From Stutzerimonas stutzeri (GTDB lineage Bacteria > Pseudomonadota > Gammaproteobacteria > Pseudomonadales > Pseudomonadaceae), in assembly GCF_018138085.1 (NCBI RefSeq), contig NZ_CP073105.1, positions 1,860,001 to 1,924,000 of the forward strand: a stretch of 64,000 nt of DNA. Direction: 5' to 3'. The stretch's first letter is position 1, and every line of letters starts with the position of its first letter. The notes beneath the pieces were generated by a model. That model did no database searches, was not told where the DNA came from, and saw only the letters and a program-made list of their open reading frames with translations. Shown one piece after another: positions 56,675 to 64,000 of the stretch. The position numbers and the translations under genes were made by a program.

Positions 56675-57673
56675 TCAACGCAACGGAAAGGTCTTGCTCA
56701 TGCCCAACGCACCGCTTTCGCCGTCATGGATGGCTTGTTCGATCAACGCCAAGCGTTGCGGCGCGTTACGCAGCCGAGCGACCAGGCGCAGCAGGATGAG
56801 AAACAGGCAACGGTTCAGACGATGCAGCCGAGGGGAAGCGGCCCAGACGTTCTTGTCGAACCAGGCTTGATTGCGCGCGGCGTAGTAGGCGCGAAAATCC
56901 GAATCGCCGAGCAGGAAGGTCTCGTAGATGTTGCGGGTCCGCGCCTTGATGTTCCAGGACTGCTCGAGCTCCTCGATCACAGCGTCGGTGAACAGGAACA
57001 GGCGGCCGCCACCGGCGGTGATGCGTCGGGTGTATTCGGTGTCGTCGACATACAGCACCAGCTCTTTCAGCGGGACGCCAATGCGCTCGTACAAGCTGCG
57101 GTGGGCGAGCATGCCGCCGTACGGAGCGAACGGCAGGCTGATGCTCGCCGGCCGCTTGTTGGGGCGACGCGCCCAGGGCAGGCGTCGCCATAGCTTGTAT
57201 GGCAGCTGCGCGACGTGAAAGCCGAAGTAGCTGGAGCGGGGTTGCAGCAGGTAGCGCAGCGGCACGCCTTGGGCGATATCCGCCTGTTGCGTCGCGCGGT
57301 AGCCCAATACGGCAACCCGGTCCACGCCCAGCAGCCCGCCAAGACGGGCCAGTTCACGGTGAAGAATGGACACCGCCGCCGCAGTGGGTGCGTTGTCGTC
57401 GTCCATCATCCAGATGTAATCCGCTCCGCCAGCCAGCGCCGCTTGCAGTGCGACGGCGTAGCCGTTCGCCGATCCGGTATTGTGCTGCAGCCGAATCAGG
57501 CGGACCTTGTCTGGCCAGCGTGCTGATAATTGGTCCAGCGGCGCTGACGAAGCGTTGCTCACGATGATCACCTCGGCGATCTCGTCGAACGCCAGCGCGC
57601 GCTCGACCAGTTGCTCGAGGTAAGCCAGCCGATCACCGTAGGTGACGGTCACCACGGAAGTTTTCAGGGTCAT
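56675..57673 (-). CDS. Family 2 glycosyltransferase
   Basis: A 332 aa GT2 enzyme. The GT-A fold begins KTSVVTVTYGDRL, the metal/nucleotide motif is YIWMMDDDNAP, and a later acceptor/base region reads LYVDDTEYTRRI (EYxxR type, as in rhamnosyl- and galactofuranosyltransferases). There is no transmembrane helix. The start at MTLKTSVV is set by homology. It lies between small gene 57765 and the acyltransferase in the polysaccharide cluster. Confidence 0.87.
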   Translation of the reverse strand: MTLKTSVVTVTYGDRLAYLEQLVERALAFDEIAEVIIVSNASSAPLDQLSARWPDKVRLIRLQHNTGSANGYAVALQAALAGGADYIWMMDDDNAPTAAAVSILHRELARLGGLLGVDRVAVLGYRATQQADIAQGVPLRYLLQPRSSYFGFHVAQLPYKLWRRLPWARRPNKRPASISLPFAPYGGMLAHRSLYERIGVPLKELVLYVDDTEYTRRITAGGGRLFLFTDAVIEELEQSWNIKARTRNIYETFLLGDSDFRAYYAARNQAWFDKNVWAASPRLHRLNRCLFLILLRLVARLRNAPQRLALIEQAIHDGESGALGMSKTFPLR

Positions 57674-57764
57674 GAGGTGTCTCGGCATGAAGCGAAAAAG
57701 CGACGGCCGCGTCAGGCGCAGAAAGCGCTGACGAGGCGTTGAGCGTCGTTGGTGGATGCCTGGT

Positions 57765-57989
57765 TCAGAACTCGCCAACGGTTTCCGTTGGTTGTGCCTC
57801 GGCGGGAGCCGCGGCGGGATTCGCGTCGACGGCGTCTTCCTCATCGTCTGCTGCGAAAAACGCATGGAAGACACTGATCAGCCGGGTCGCGCCGGGCATC
57901 CCCGGCAGCTCTGGCGCCTGGAATATTTCGGTATAGGAATAACCATCAGCGTAAACCAGCGATTGGCTGTTTTGGTCTGCACTGTTCAT
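57765..57989 (-). CDS. Small acidic protein of unknown function in polysaccharide cluster
   Basis: A 74 aa protein with a good RBS (GGAGG, 7-8 nt upstream). No signal peptide or membrane segment is present. The middle reads ATRLISVFHAFFAADDEEDA, followed by a Pro/Ala/Glu-rich tail ending GEF. I do not recognise a family. It is flanked by glycosyltransferase genes on the same strand, so a role in polysaccharide assembly or its regulation is an inference from position. Confidence 0.65.
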   Translation of the reverse strand: MNSADQNSQSLVYADGYSYTEIFQAPELPGMPGATRLISVFHAFFAADDEEDAVDANPAAAPAEAQPTETVGEF

Positions 57990-58015
57990 GACGCCTCCAG
58001 AGGGGGTCGCAGGAT

Positions 58016-58345
58016 TTAGAACGAGTAACGGGTACTGTCACTGGAACGGCGGTACGGATCGCCCGAAAGCGGCTCGGCCAGGCGCACTGTGGGCAGCGCG
58101 ATCGCGGTGGATCCGCTGCCCTGGCAGGGCGCTGGGTTGGCACCCTGATCGAAAATGATCACCCGGGGCCCTCGGCTTACGACGCAGTTGGAGCTGTCCT
58201 CGGAAAAACTCGCCTGTCGTTGCCGGGACAATCCGTCGGTGCCGTGCTCGGCCAGGTGGACGGCGCCAGTCGTCCCGCTGATCAGCAAGGCGAAGCTTAA
58301 TACGCAGGAGGTCTGGATTCGTTGAGTGGTGGTTGCTGTGTTCAT
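58016..58345 (-). CDS. Small secreted protein of unknown function in polysaccharide cluster
   Basis: A 109 aa protein with a likely signal peptide (TSCVLSFALLISGTTGAVHL, cleavage around residue 28-30). The mature part contains two cysteines (SSNCVVSRG and APCQGSG) that could form a disulfide, and a Ser/Arg-rich end (PYRRSSDSTRYSF). GAGG precedes the ATG. It lies 26 bp upstream of the 74-codon gene and just after a glycosyltransferase gene. No known family is recognised. Confidence 0.65.
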   Translation of the reverse strand: MNTATTTQRIQTSCVLSFALLISGTTGAVHLAEHGTDGLSRQRQASFSEDSSNCVVSRGPRVIIFDQGANPAPCQGSGSTAIALPTVRLAEPLSGDPYRRSSDSTRYSF

Positions 58346-58375
58346 CCGTGAAACCTCGCAGTAAGAGGGGGCTGT

Positions 58376-59593
58376 TCAGGCGTGCTTCATGGGCACCGCC
58401 GCAGGGTAGACCGGGGTGACGCTGGCCGGCGTTACGGTTGGGCGGTGCGGGAGCACATCCGGTCCTTGATGCACAATGACTTCGCGGGTTCTAGTATCGA
58501 CGAAAGACTTAATCTCCTGCCTGAACCGTTCGGTTGAAAAACGCTCCGCGCTGGCCCGACAAACGTCGGGAAGAATGTGATGCGCTTCCGCTTCGAACTC
58601 CTGAACGGCCGCCATCAGCGATTCCGGCGTCTGCTCGGGGTAGAACACGCCGGTTGGTTCCGGGTGGTCGATTCCACGTACCGTTTCCAGCACGCCACCT
58701 CTGCCATAGGCGATTACCGGCGTCCCACACGCCTGAGCCTCGATGGGTGCGATGCCGAAATCCTCCTCGGCGGCGAACACGAAGGCGCGCGCGCGTTGCA
58801 TGTGATGCAACAACACCGCGAAGCTCTGGTAGCCCATGAGCGTCACGTTGGGTGTGGCCAGCTCCCTGGCCTTCTCCATCTCCGGCCCGGTGCCGATCAC
58901 CACCAGCTTCTTGTCGGGCATCCTGGAAAAGGCTTCGACGATCATCGGGATGCGCTTGTAGGGCACCATGCGCGAGGCCGTGAGGTAATAGTCTTCCTTG
59001 TCGGCATAGAGGGTGAACTGGCGAGTGTCGACAGGGGGGTAGATCACGGTCGACTCGCGCCGGTAGCTCTTGTTGATGCGCCGGCCGATGAAGTGCGAGT
59101 TGGCGATGAACTCGTCCACGCCGCTTGCGGTGCGCTGGTCCCACATGCGCATGTAGTGCAGCAGCATGCGTGCCAGCTTGGCCTTGAACCCATGGTCCAG
59201 GCTGGCTTCGTGCAGGTACTGATGCTGCAGGTCCCAGGCATAGCGGATCGGCGAATGTACATAGCTGATATGCAGCTGGTTCGGCCCGGTGAGCACGCCC
59301 TTGGCGACGGCGTGGCTACTGGAAATGACCAGGTCGTACGCCGACATGTCGAGTTGCTCGATGGCCAATGGCATCAGCGGAAGATACTTCTGGTAATGCG
59401 TTTTGGCCTTGGGCAGTTGCTGGATGAAGGTCGTCGTAGCGCGTTTGCCACCGAGACAGGCTCGATCTTCATCGGAAAGAAAGTCGATCACGGCGAACAG
59501 GTCGGCTTCCGGCCAGGTCTCGAGCAACCCGGCGAGCACGCGTTCGGCGCCCGCATAGGTCACCAGCCAATCATGAACAATGGCGATTTTCAT
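58376..59593 (-). CDS. Family 4 glycosyltransferase (PslH/PslI-like)
   Basis: A 405 aa GT-B retaining glycosyltransferase. The start KIAIVHDWLVTYAGAERVL, the SYVHSPIRYAWD block and the donor-site E-x7-E region EEDFGIAPIEAQACGTPVIA are clear. It resembles the Psl mannosyl/glucosyltransferase group as I recall it. The C-terminal 35 residues are a Pro/Val-rich extension beyond the fold. AAAGG lies 7 nt before the ATG. It acts in the cytoplasm on a lipid-linked precursor. Confidence 0.88.
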   Translation of the reverse strand: MKIAIVHDWLVTYAGAERVLAGLLETWPEADLFAVIDFLSDEDRACLGGKRATTTFIQQLPKAKTHYQKYLPLMPLAIEQLDMSAYDLVISSSHAVAKGVLTGPNQLHISYVHSPIRYAWDLQHQYLHEASLDHGFKAKLARMLLHYMRMWDQRTASGVDEFIANSHFIGRRINKSYRRESTVIYPPVDTRQFTLYADKEDYYLTASRMVPYKRIPMIVEAFSRMPDKKLVVIGTGPEMEKARELATPNVTLMGYQSFAVLLHHMQRARAFVFAAEEDFGIAPIEAQACGTPVIAYGRGGVLETVRGIDHPEPTGVFYPEQTPESLMAAVQEFEAEAHHILPDVCRASAERFSTERFRQEIKSFVDTRTREVIVHQGPDVLPHRPTVTPASVTPVYPAAVPMKHA

Positions 59594-59719
59594 ACGATAG
59601 CCTTTCGATAGAGAGGGCAGCGGGGCGGTTGCCGAGGCATCGGCGACCGGGAAATTTCAGGCCGCGGCGCGGCAGATGCCGGCGCAGCGGTGGGCAGGGT
59701 CCGTGCGGCTAGGCAGGGC

Positions 59720-60838
59720 TCAGTGCTTGGGCTGACCGAGCGGTAGTTGCCGCAAGCCGCTTTTGCCGCCGTTACGCACACCGGTGAAGGCCTGGTCGAT
59801 CAGGCGAGAAACCTGCTGTGCCGATGAGTTCCAGCAGTACCGCGCCACATTCGCCTTGCCGCGGCGGCGCAAGTCCTGCCGCAGCGCCTCGTCGCGCAGG
59901 ACGCGTTGCATGCAATCGGCAATGTCCTTGACTTTCAGCGGGTCGAAATACAGCGCACTGTCGCCCAGCACCTCCGGTATGGACGCCGCCCGGGCAGCGA
60001 TGACCGGGCAGCCGCAAGCCTGCGCCTCGAGGGGCGGGATGCCGAAGCCTTCATACAGCGAGGGGAAAACGAACGCCGTGGCGCCCTGATACGCCTCTAC
60101 CAGCTCCTGATCGGTCAGCCTGCCCAGCATGCGAATGCGCCGGCTGCCGGCCATGTCGTGCAGGCTGCCGGAAAACACCCGGTTCGAATCGCCGATGATG
60201 CGCAACTCGACCTCGTCGAAGCCTTCGAGCTTGAGGAACGCCGCCACCATGCGGGCGAAGTTCTTGTGCGCGCTGTGCGATGAAACCGCGAGCAGGTAGG
60301 GCGCCGAGCCACGAGGACATTGCTCTGCGCAGAAGGGTTGAAAGCGCGCGTCCACGGCATTGGGCACCACCCAGATGTGGCGTGCCGGGTAACCATAGAA
60401 GCGGGCTATTTCCTGCCGGGAAAATTCGCTCACGGTGATCAGCGCCTTGATTCGTTTGAGTAATAGTGGGGTCAGGTTGCGATAGGTGGCCCTGAATGCT
60501 CGCGAGTAGCTTTCCGGGTGCCGGACGTAGGTGATGTCGTGGTGAGCCGCGATCTGGTTGCCGTAGGCCAGCGGGGCGGTGTTGCACAGTGAGACCAGTG
60601 GCGGGCTGCCGTTGCGCAGGAGCCAAAGCGGAAGGTCCAGTTGCTCCCAGAGCTGTCCTCGGTGGCGGCCGATACGGCGCACTTGGAGTTGCTCGGCGCT
60701 TTCATGCAGGTGGATGTCGTGCGGCGCGACGAATACCAGATCGTCGCGCAGCCCCTTCAGTTGCAGGCAAATCTGCTCCGCGAAGCGCTGCACGCCTCGC
60801 ATTTCCTGGGTCAGAAAGCGCGCATTGATGACAATCAT
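59720..60838 (-). CDS. Family 4 glycosyltransferase (mannosyltransferase-like)
   Basis: A 372 aa GT-B enzyme. It starts IVINARFLTQEMRGVQRFAE, as in WbaZ/WbdA-type mannosyltransferases. The donor region is PSLYEGFGIPPLEAQACGCP, with a conserved HKNF upstream. GAGGAA precedes the ATG. It lies between the PslG-like hydrolase and the other GT4 gene, all read leftward. The product linkage cannot be deduced. Confidence 0.88.
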   Translation of the reverse strand: MIVINARFLTQEMRGVQRFAEQICLQLKGLRDDLVFVAPHDIHLHESAEQLQVRRIGRHRGQLWEQLDLPLWLLRNGSPPLVSLCNTAPLAYGNQIAAHHDITYVRHPESYSRAFRATYRNLTPLLLKRIKALITVSEFSRQEIARFYGYPARHIWVVPNAVDARFQPFCAEQCPRGSAPYLLAVSSHSAHKNFARMVAAFLKLEGFDEVELRIIGDSNRVFSGSLHDMAGSRRIRMLGRLTDQELVEAYQGATAFVFPSLYEGFGIPPLEAQACGCPVIAARAASIPEVLGDSALYFDPLKVKDIADCMQRVLRDEALRQDLRRRGKANVARYCWNSSAQQVSRLIDQAFTGVRNGGKSGLRQLPLGQPKH

Positions 60839-60883
60839 TTTGAAATTCCTCTTTTCAAAAAAGCCATTCGTGAATCGTTGGCA

Positions 60884-62209
60884 TCAGTTGGCGCTGGAGC
60901 CGGACACGGGTGCCTTGCCGAGGCTGATGATCTTTGGAAAGCCGCTGAGATCGACTTCCGCGGTGCAATTGCTTGCGCGTTCCGGGCAGCTCCATGCCGC
61001 TTCGCTGTGGATCCGGCCGTCATCCGGATGAGCGGTGTCGATCAACTCCAGGCGGCCGCTGGCCTTGCCCGCCGATTCGATCGTCAGCGTGCGGGCCTGC
61101 TCCGGGCTCCAGGCCACCAGCAGCTGCTCTGCAGCGTTGCCGAAGCGCAACAGCACGGTGCCTTTTTCCGATTCGTCGGCGTGACCGAGGAAGCGGTAGT
61201 CACGGATGATCGGGCTGATCGCCTTGAGTGCCCGATAGGCCGGCTTGAGGGCGTAGTCCTGTCGGAGCAGGCCGAAGTTGTGCTCGCGCTCGCGTACGTT
61301 GGTACCGTCGTTGCGCCAGTCGTACCACCAGTAACCCCGCACGTTGGGGAGGGTTTTGGCGAGGAAGAAACTGCGCACCAGATAGGCGGCCTGCAGGTTC
61401 TCGTCGATGCCGCAGGAACCCTGATACGCCGGCCAGCTCATCTCCGTCAGATAAAGCGGCACCGGCTGACCGGCAGCGCTGGACAGTTCCAGATCGACGT
61501 CGGCGAGCCATTCGATCCAGGCCTCCGGTGTGTTTTGCCCGCGCCCGCGGCAATGGACGTAGGGGTGCAGCGAGAGGCCGTCAATCGATTGCATCACGCC
61601 GGCTTCGATCAGCCGGGTGGCGAAACCTGATTCGATGCCCTCGGTGGTCACCGCGCCGGCCAGCACCTTGGCGCTCGGATCGTGCTGGCGAATGATGCCC
61701 GCGGCATCGGCGATCAACCGTGCATAGTCCTGGGTGAATTGCGGGTCGGTCGGATTCTCGACGTCCCATTCGTTCCACACTTCGTAATGCTTGATCCGGC
61801 CTTTGAACTGCTCGGCGACGAACGCGACGTAGCGATTGAAGGCGCTGCGCACCGGTTCGCTGCGCGGCTTTTCCCCAGCGCCATGAAAAGAGTTGCCATA
61901 GCCGAGGATGAACAGGCTATCGATCCCCTGGGCTTCGTTGCTCGCCAGATAGTCTTGCCAGTGCGGTTCCACCTGGAGTCGATCGCGCTTTCGCTCCAGA
62001 AAGGCCCAGTGGGCATCGGTCCTGACCGACGCGATACCCGCGTCGTGCAGCAGCCGGAATCCCTGGCTCTGGGTATTTCGCAGATGCAGGTCATGCGAGC
62101 AGACCCCGAGGATGAAAGGGTCTTCTGCTTGTTGTGCTGGTGCCTGGATGGCCAAGGCAGACAGCGCTGCCACCAGTGCCAGGCGGCGAGTCAGGAGACG
62201 TGGGCTCAT
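60884..62209 (-). CDS. pslG: PslG-like GH39 family glycoside hydrolase
   Basis: A 441 aa hydrolase with an N-terminal signal peptide (to about residue 27), a TIM barrel and a C-terminal beta domain, the layout of Psl endoglycosidase PslG. The acid/base glutamate is Glu147 in VWNEWD and the nucleophile Glu256 in YLTEMSWP. Its ATG overlaps the stop of the PslJ-like gene (ATGA), so translation is coupled. It is expected in the periplasm, cutting or releasing the exopolysaccharide. Confidence 0.88.
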   Translation of the reverse strand: MSPRLLTRRLALVAALSALAIQAPAQQAEDPFILGVCSHDLHLRNTQSQGFRLLHDAGIASVRTDAHWAFLERKRDRLQVEPHWQDYLASNEAQGIDSLFILGYGNSFHGAGEKPRSEPVRSAFNRYVAFVAEQFKGRIKHYEVWNEWDVENPTDPQFTQDYARLIADAAGIIRQHDPSAKVLAGAVTTEGIESGFATRLIEAGVMQSIDGLSLHPYVHCRGRGQNTPEAWIEWLADVDLELSSAAGQPVPLYLTEMSWPAYQGSCGIDENLQAAYLVRSFFLAKTLPNVRGYWWYDWRNDGTNVREREHNFGLLRQDYALKPAYRALKAISPIIRDYRFLGHADESEKGTVLLRFGNAAEQLLVAWSPEQARTLTIESAGKASGRLELIDTAHPDDGRIHSEAAWSCPERASNCTAEVDLSGFPKIISLGKAPVSGSSAN

Positions 62210-63534
62210 GGCTGCTCACCCCTCGGTCCCCAGACCCGCGGTTCGTGGCCGGTATGTGGGCTCGCCGTGACTATGCGTCGGTACGGGGCGGGCACCGTCT
62301 GCGGCGTCAGCACATGGGCGATGGCCATGCCGAGAAACAAAGTAGCGGTGGTGATCTCCAGCACATCCGTCGCCCAACCGATCAGGCAGGTGCAGAAGAC
62401 GATGCCCAGTAGCGCATCGCGGATGCGCGGGCCACGGTCATGCAAGCGCAAGAGCAGCGGGAACAACAGCAAGTACAGCAGCACGCCGAACACACCGAGC
62501 ATTCCCCACAGATATAGCGCGGTGTTGTCGGCGATGCTCAGCAGTTCCAGCCAGGCCAGCGGAAACGCCGCCGCGCTGCTACCGACCGCACCGAACCCGG
62601 CCCCCCACCAGCCCCAGCCTTCGTTGACGATGACGTCGATGAAGTTCGGCCAGCTGTTGATCAAGCGGTCATTGAACGATGCCAGCATGCTGGCGCTGTA
62701 AGCCTCGCTCTGCGGAATGTTCAGCAACAGGCTGGCGATCGGCAACGCCATGCCGGTCACCACAGCGACGAAAAAAGCCGTGGCGCTGGGGGCGCGATAA
62801 CCGGCGAGAAACAGCATCACCAGGGTCAACAGATAAGCCGCCGCCGTGGATTTGTTGGTGGTCAGGAAAATCGCACCGAATGCCACCGGGTAAAGCATCA
62901 GGCGCAACAGGCGGGACCGCAGGAACGCCGCCAGGAACAGGCTGTACAGCGCGATCATCACGGCCAGGTTGGTCGACATCCGGGCAAAGCCGGCGAGTCG
63001 GTCGGTGCTGCCGAAGGCCCAGGACTTGTTCGCGGTCAACTCGACGTCGCCCATCATGTAGCTGTATCCCTTCCACGGTACGTTGGTGAACATGTCCAGG
63101 GCGATGCCGATCAGCGACGCCACCAGGCAGAATCCGATCACCCAGCCGAGCAGGCCGGCCCTGCGTTCCAGATAGCGGCCGCAGAACAGTCCGAACAGCA
63201 GCGGCAGATAGATGAACAGGCTGAACCCGACATTCCCCGGCGTGGCGCCATGCAGCAGCGCCAGCAGACTCGAAACCGCCACGGCAAACAGCACCAGCCA
63301 CACTGCGGGAGCGCTCCGTGCGCGGGGTAGTTCCAGCGCCACCGCGGCCAGGCAGGCCAGCTTCGGCAGGTAGAGCAGGGCGGAGACGCCGGCGATGTCG
63401 AGGTAGTAGCGCAGCGCCCCGGCGAAGGTTTCGCTGATCAGCAACGAGGCGGCGATCAACGCCAGCAGCGTGGGCTTGTCAATCGCCAGCGGGCTCGGCC
63501 TGGGTGGCGAAAGGGTCAGTGGCGTCGGGGTCAT
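62206..63534 (-). CDS. pslJ: PslJ-like polysaccharide polymerase/ligase membrane protein
   Basis: A 442 aa integral membrane protein with about 11-12 hydrophobic segments and a large periplasmic loop (NEGWGWWGAGFGAVGSSAA region) typical of the Wzy/O-antigen ligase class and of PslJ. The start at MTPTPLTLSPP has GGAGAG upstream. It overlaps the preceding glycosyltransferase gene by 56 bp and the pslG-like gene by 4 bp, a tight operon. Confidence 0.8.
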   Translation of the reverse strand: MTPTPLTLSPPRPSPLAIDKPTLLALIAASLLISETFAGALRYYLDIAGVSALLYLPKLACLAAVALELPRARSAPAVWLVLFAVAVSSLLALLHGATPGNVGFSLFIYLPLLFGLFCGRYLERRAGLLGWVIGFCLVASLIGIALDMFTNVPWKGYSYMMGDVELTANKSWAFGSTDRLAGFARMSTNLAVMIALYSLFLAAFLRSRLLRLMLYPVAFGAIFLTTNKSTAAAYLLTLVMLFLAGYRAPSATAFFVAVVTGMALPIASLLLNIPQSEAYSASMLASFNDRLINSWPNFIDVIVNEGWGWWGAGFGAVGSSAAAFPLAWLELLSIADNTALYLWGMLGVFGVLLYLLLFPLLLRLHDRGPRIRDALLGIVFCTCLIGWATDVLEITTATLFLGMAIAHVLTPQTVPAPYRRIVTASPHTGHEPRVWGPRGEQP

Positions 63535-64000
63535 CGTGAGCTCTCCGGCCGTGTAGCGCGCCATGCAGGATCGACTGGTACCGATCGAGCATGCGCTCCA
63601 TGTTCAAAAAGGGTGCGACGCTGTCACGTGCCTGCCGCGACAAACGCTGACGCAGTCCGCTATCGAGGTAGAGCCTGAGCATCGCTCTGCCGAGCGAGTC
63701 AGGGTCGTCCGGTGAACAGAGCAGGCCGTTGAGCTCGTCGCTGATGATCTCCGGCAGGCCTCCGCTGTTCGTCGCGATGACCGGCAGATGCTGGGCGCAG
63801 GCCTCTACGGCAACCAGCCCGAACGGCTCGGCCCAGATCGAGGGCACCACCAGCACGTCGATATTGCGCATGAAGGTTTCGGCATGCTGATAGCCGACGA
63901 AGCGGACCTTGGCCGGATCGGCCATGGCCTTGAGTTGCGCCTCGTCATCCAGCTTGCCGCGCCCGGCAATCTCCAGCGTCGCGTTGATCGATAACGCCTG
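63479..64000 (-). CDS. Family 4 glycosyltransferase, 5' end outside window
   Basis: Partial: the C-terminal part of a GT-B glycosyltransferase continues beyond the right edge. The frame is open from base 64000 (ALSINATLEIAGRGKLDD) to the stop at 63479. The donor-binding motif PSIWAEPFGLVAVEACAQHL is present, followed by PVIATNSGGLPEI. It is the upstream neighbour of the PslJ-like gene and belongs to the same polysaccharide operon. Confidence 0.88.
   Translation of the reverse strand, partial: QALSINATLEIAGRGKLDDEAQLKAMADPAKVRFVGYQHAETFMRNIDVLVVPSIWAEPFGLVAVEACAQHLPVIATNSGGLPEIISDELNGLLCSPDDPDSLGRAMLRLYLDSGLRQRLSRQARDSVAPFLNMERMLDRYQSILHGALHGRRAHDDPDATDPFATQAEPAGD

Overview
The window looks like a chromosomal segment of a GC-rich gammaproteobacterium of the Pseudomonas family. 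I infer the Pseudomonas stutzeri group (Stutzerimonas), without database confirmation. The strongest evidence is gene order: fadB-fadA, a DUF1653 gene, topA, a DUF6586-type gene, a 78-residue gene, sulA-lexA, psrA, nagZ and an MTA/MTI phosphorylase follow the P. aeruginosa PA3014-PA3004 order, and quiP, acs, aru and bet genes of Pseudomonas type are also present. No phage, IS element, CRISPR or rRNA was seen; there is one tRNA (Ser-GGA).

Layout. 1-2.1 kb: a WbpM-type 4,6-dehydratase, the usual end gene of an O-antigen or capsule cluster. 2.4-7.6 kb: HMG-CoA lyase and a class III CoA-transferase diverge from a LysR regulator and an orphan TRAP binding protein, suggesting a small organic-acid catabolic unit. 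8.5-13.8 kb: a DUF2254 membrane protein, acetyl-CoA synthetase, an MscS-type channel, a rhodanese and a 31-codon membrane peptide. 14.6-19.8 kb: tRNA-Ser, an HD-GYP phosphodiesterase, a crotonase, and a contracted arginine succinyltransferase (aru/ast) locus that keeps aruC, the small PA0900-like gene and aruE but lacks aruFGDB. 20.5-26.9 kb: DUF2892 protein, oligopeptidase B, fadBA. 26.9-37.9 kb: the topA to nagZ block, with paired LexA boxes and paired PsrA palindromes between lexA and psrA, then small envelope and metal-motif genes. 37.9-49.9 kb: quiP acylase, trmO, the choline genes betT-betB-betA (no adjacent betI), a ChaA-type antiporter, a deoxyribosyltransferase and a RutR-type regulator. 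50.1-55.5 kb: rimO, a broken AraC gene, a GGDEF diguanylate cyclase, and a divergent KaiC-like ATPase overlapping a response regulator. 55.6-64.0 kb: a leftward Psl-like exopolysaccharide cluster (glycosyltransferases, PslJ-like and PslG-like proteins, acyltransferase and two small unknown genes), cut by the window edge.

Between genes lie five dense arrays of REP palindromes in alternating orientation, about 48 copies in all. Each array is built from two stem-loop subtypes facing each other, with conserved linkers. Most lie between convergent genes, but one separates the CoA-transferase from the HMG-CoA lyase gene it probably shares an operon with.

Functional themes: surface polysaccharide, c-di-GMP signalling (one cyclase, one HD-GYP phosphodiesterase), fatty-acid beta-oxidation under PsrA, SOS control, and choline to betaine conversion. 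The less explained items are the KaiC/response-regulator pair, the shared His/Cys motif in two small proteins, the contracted aru locus and the small genes in the Psl-like cluster.
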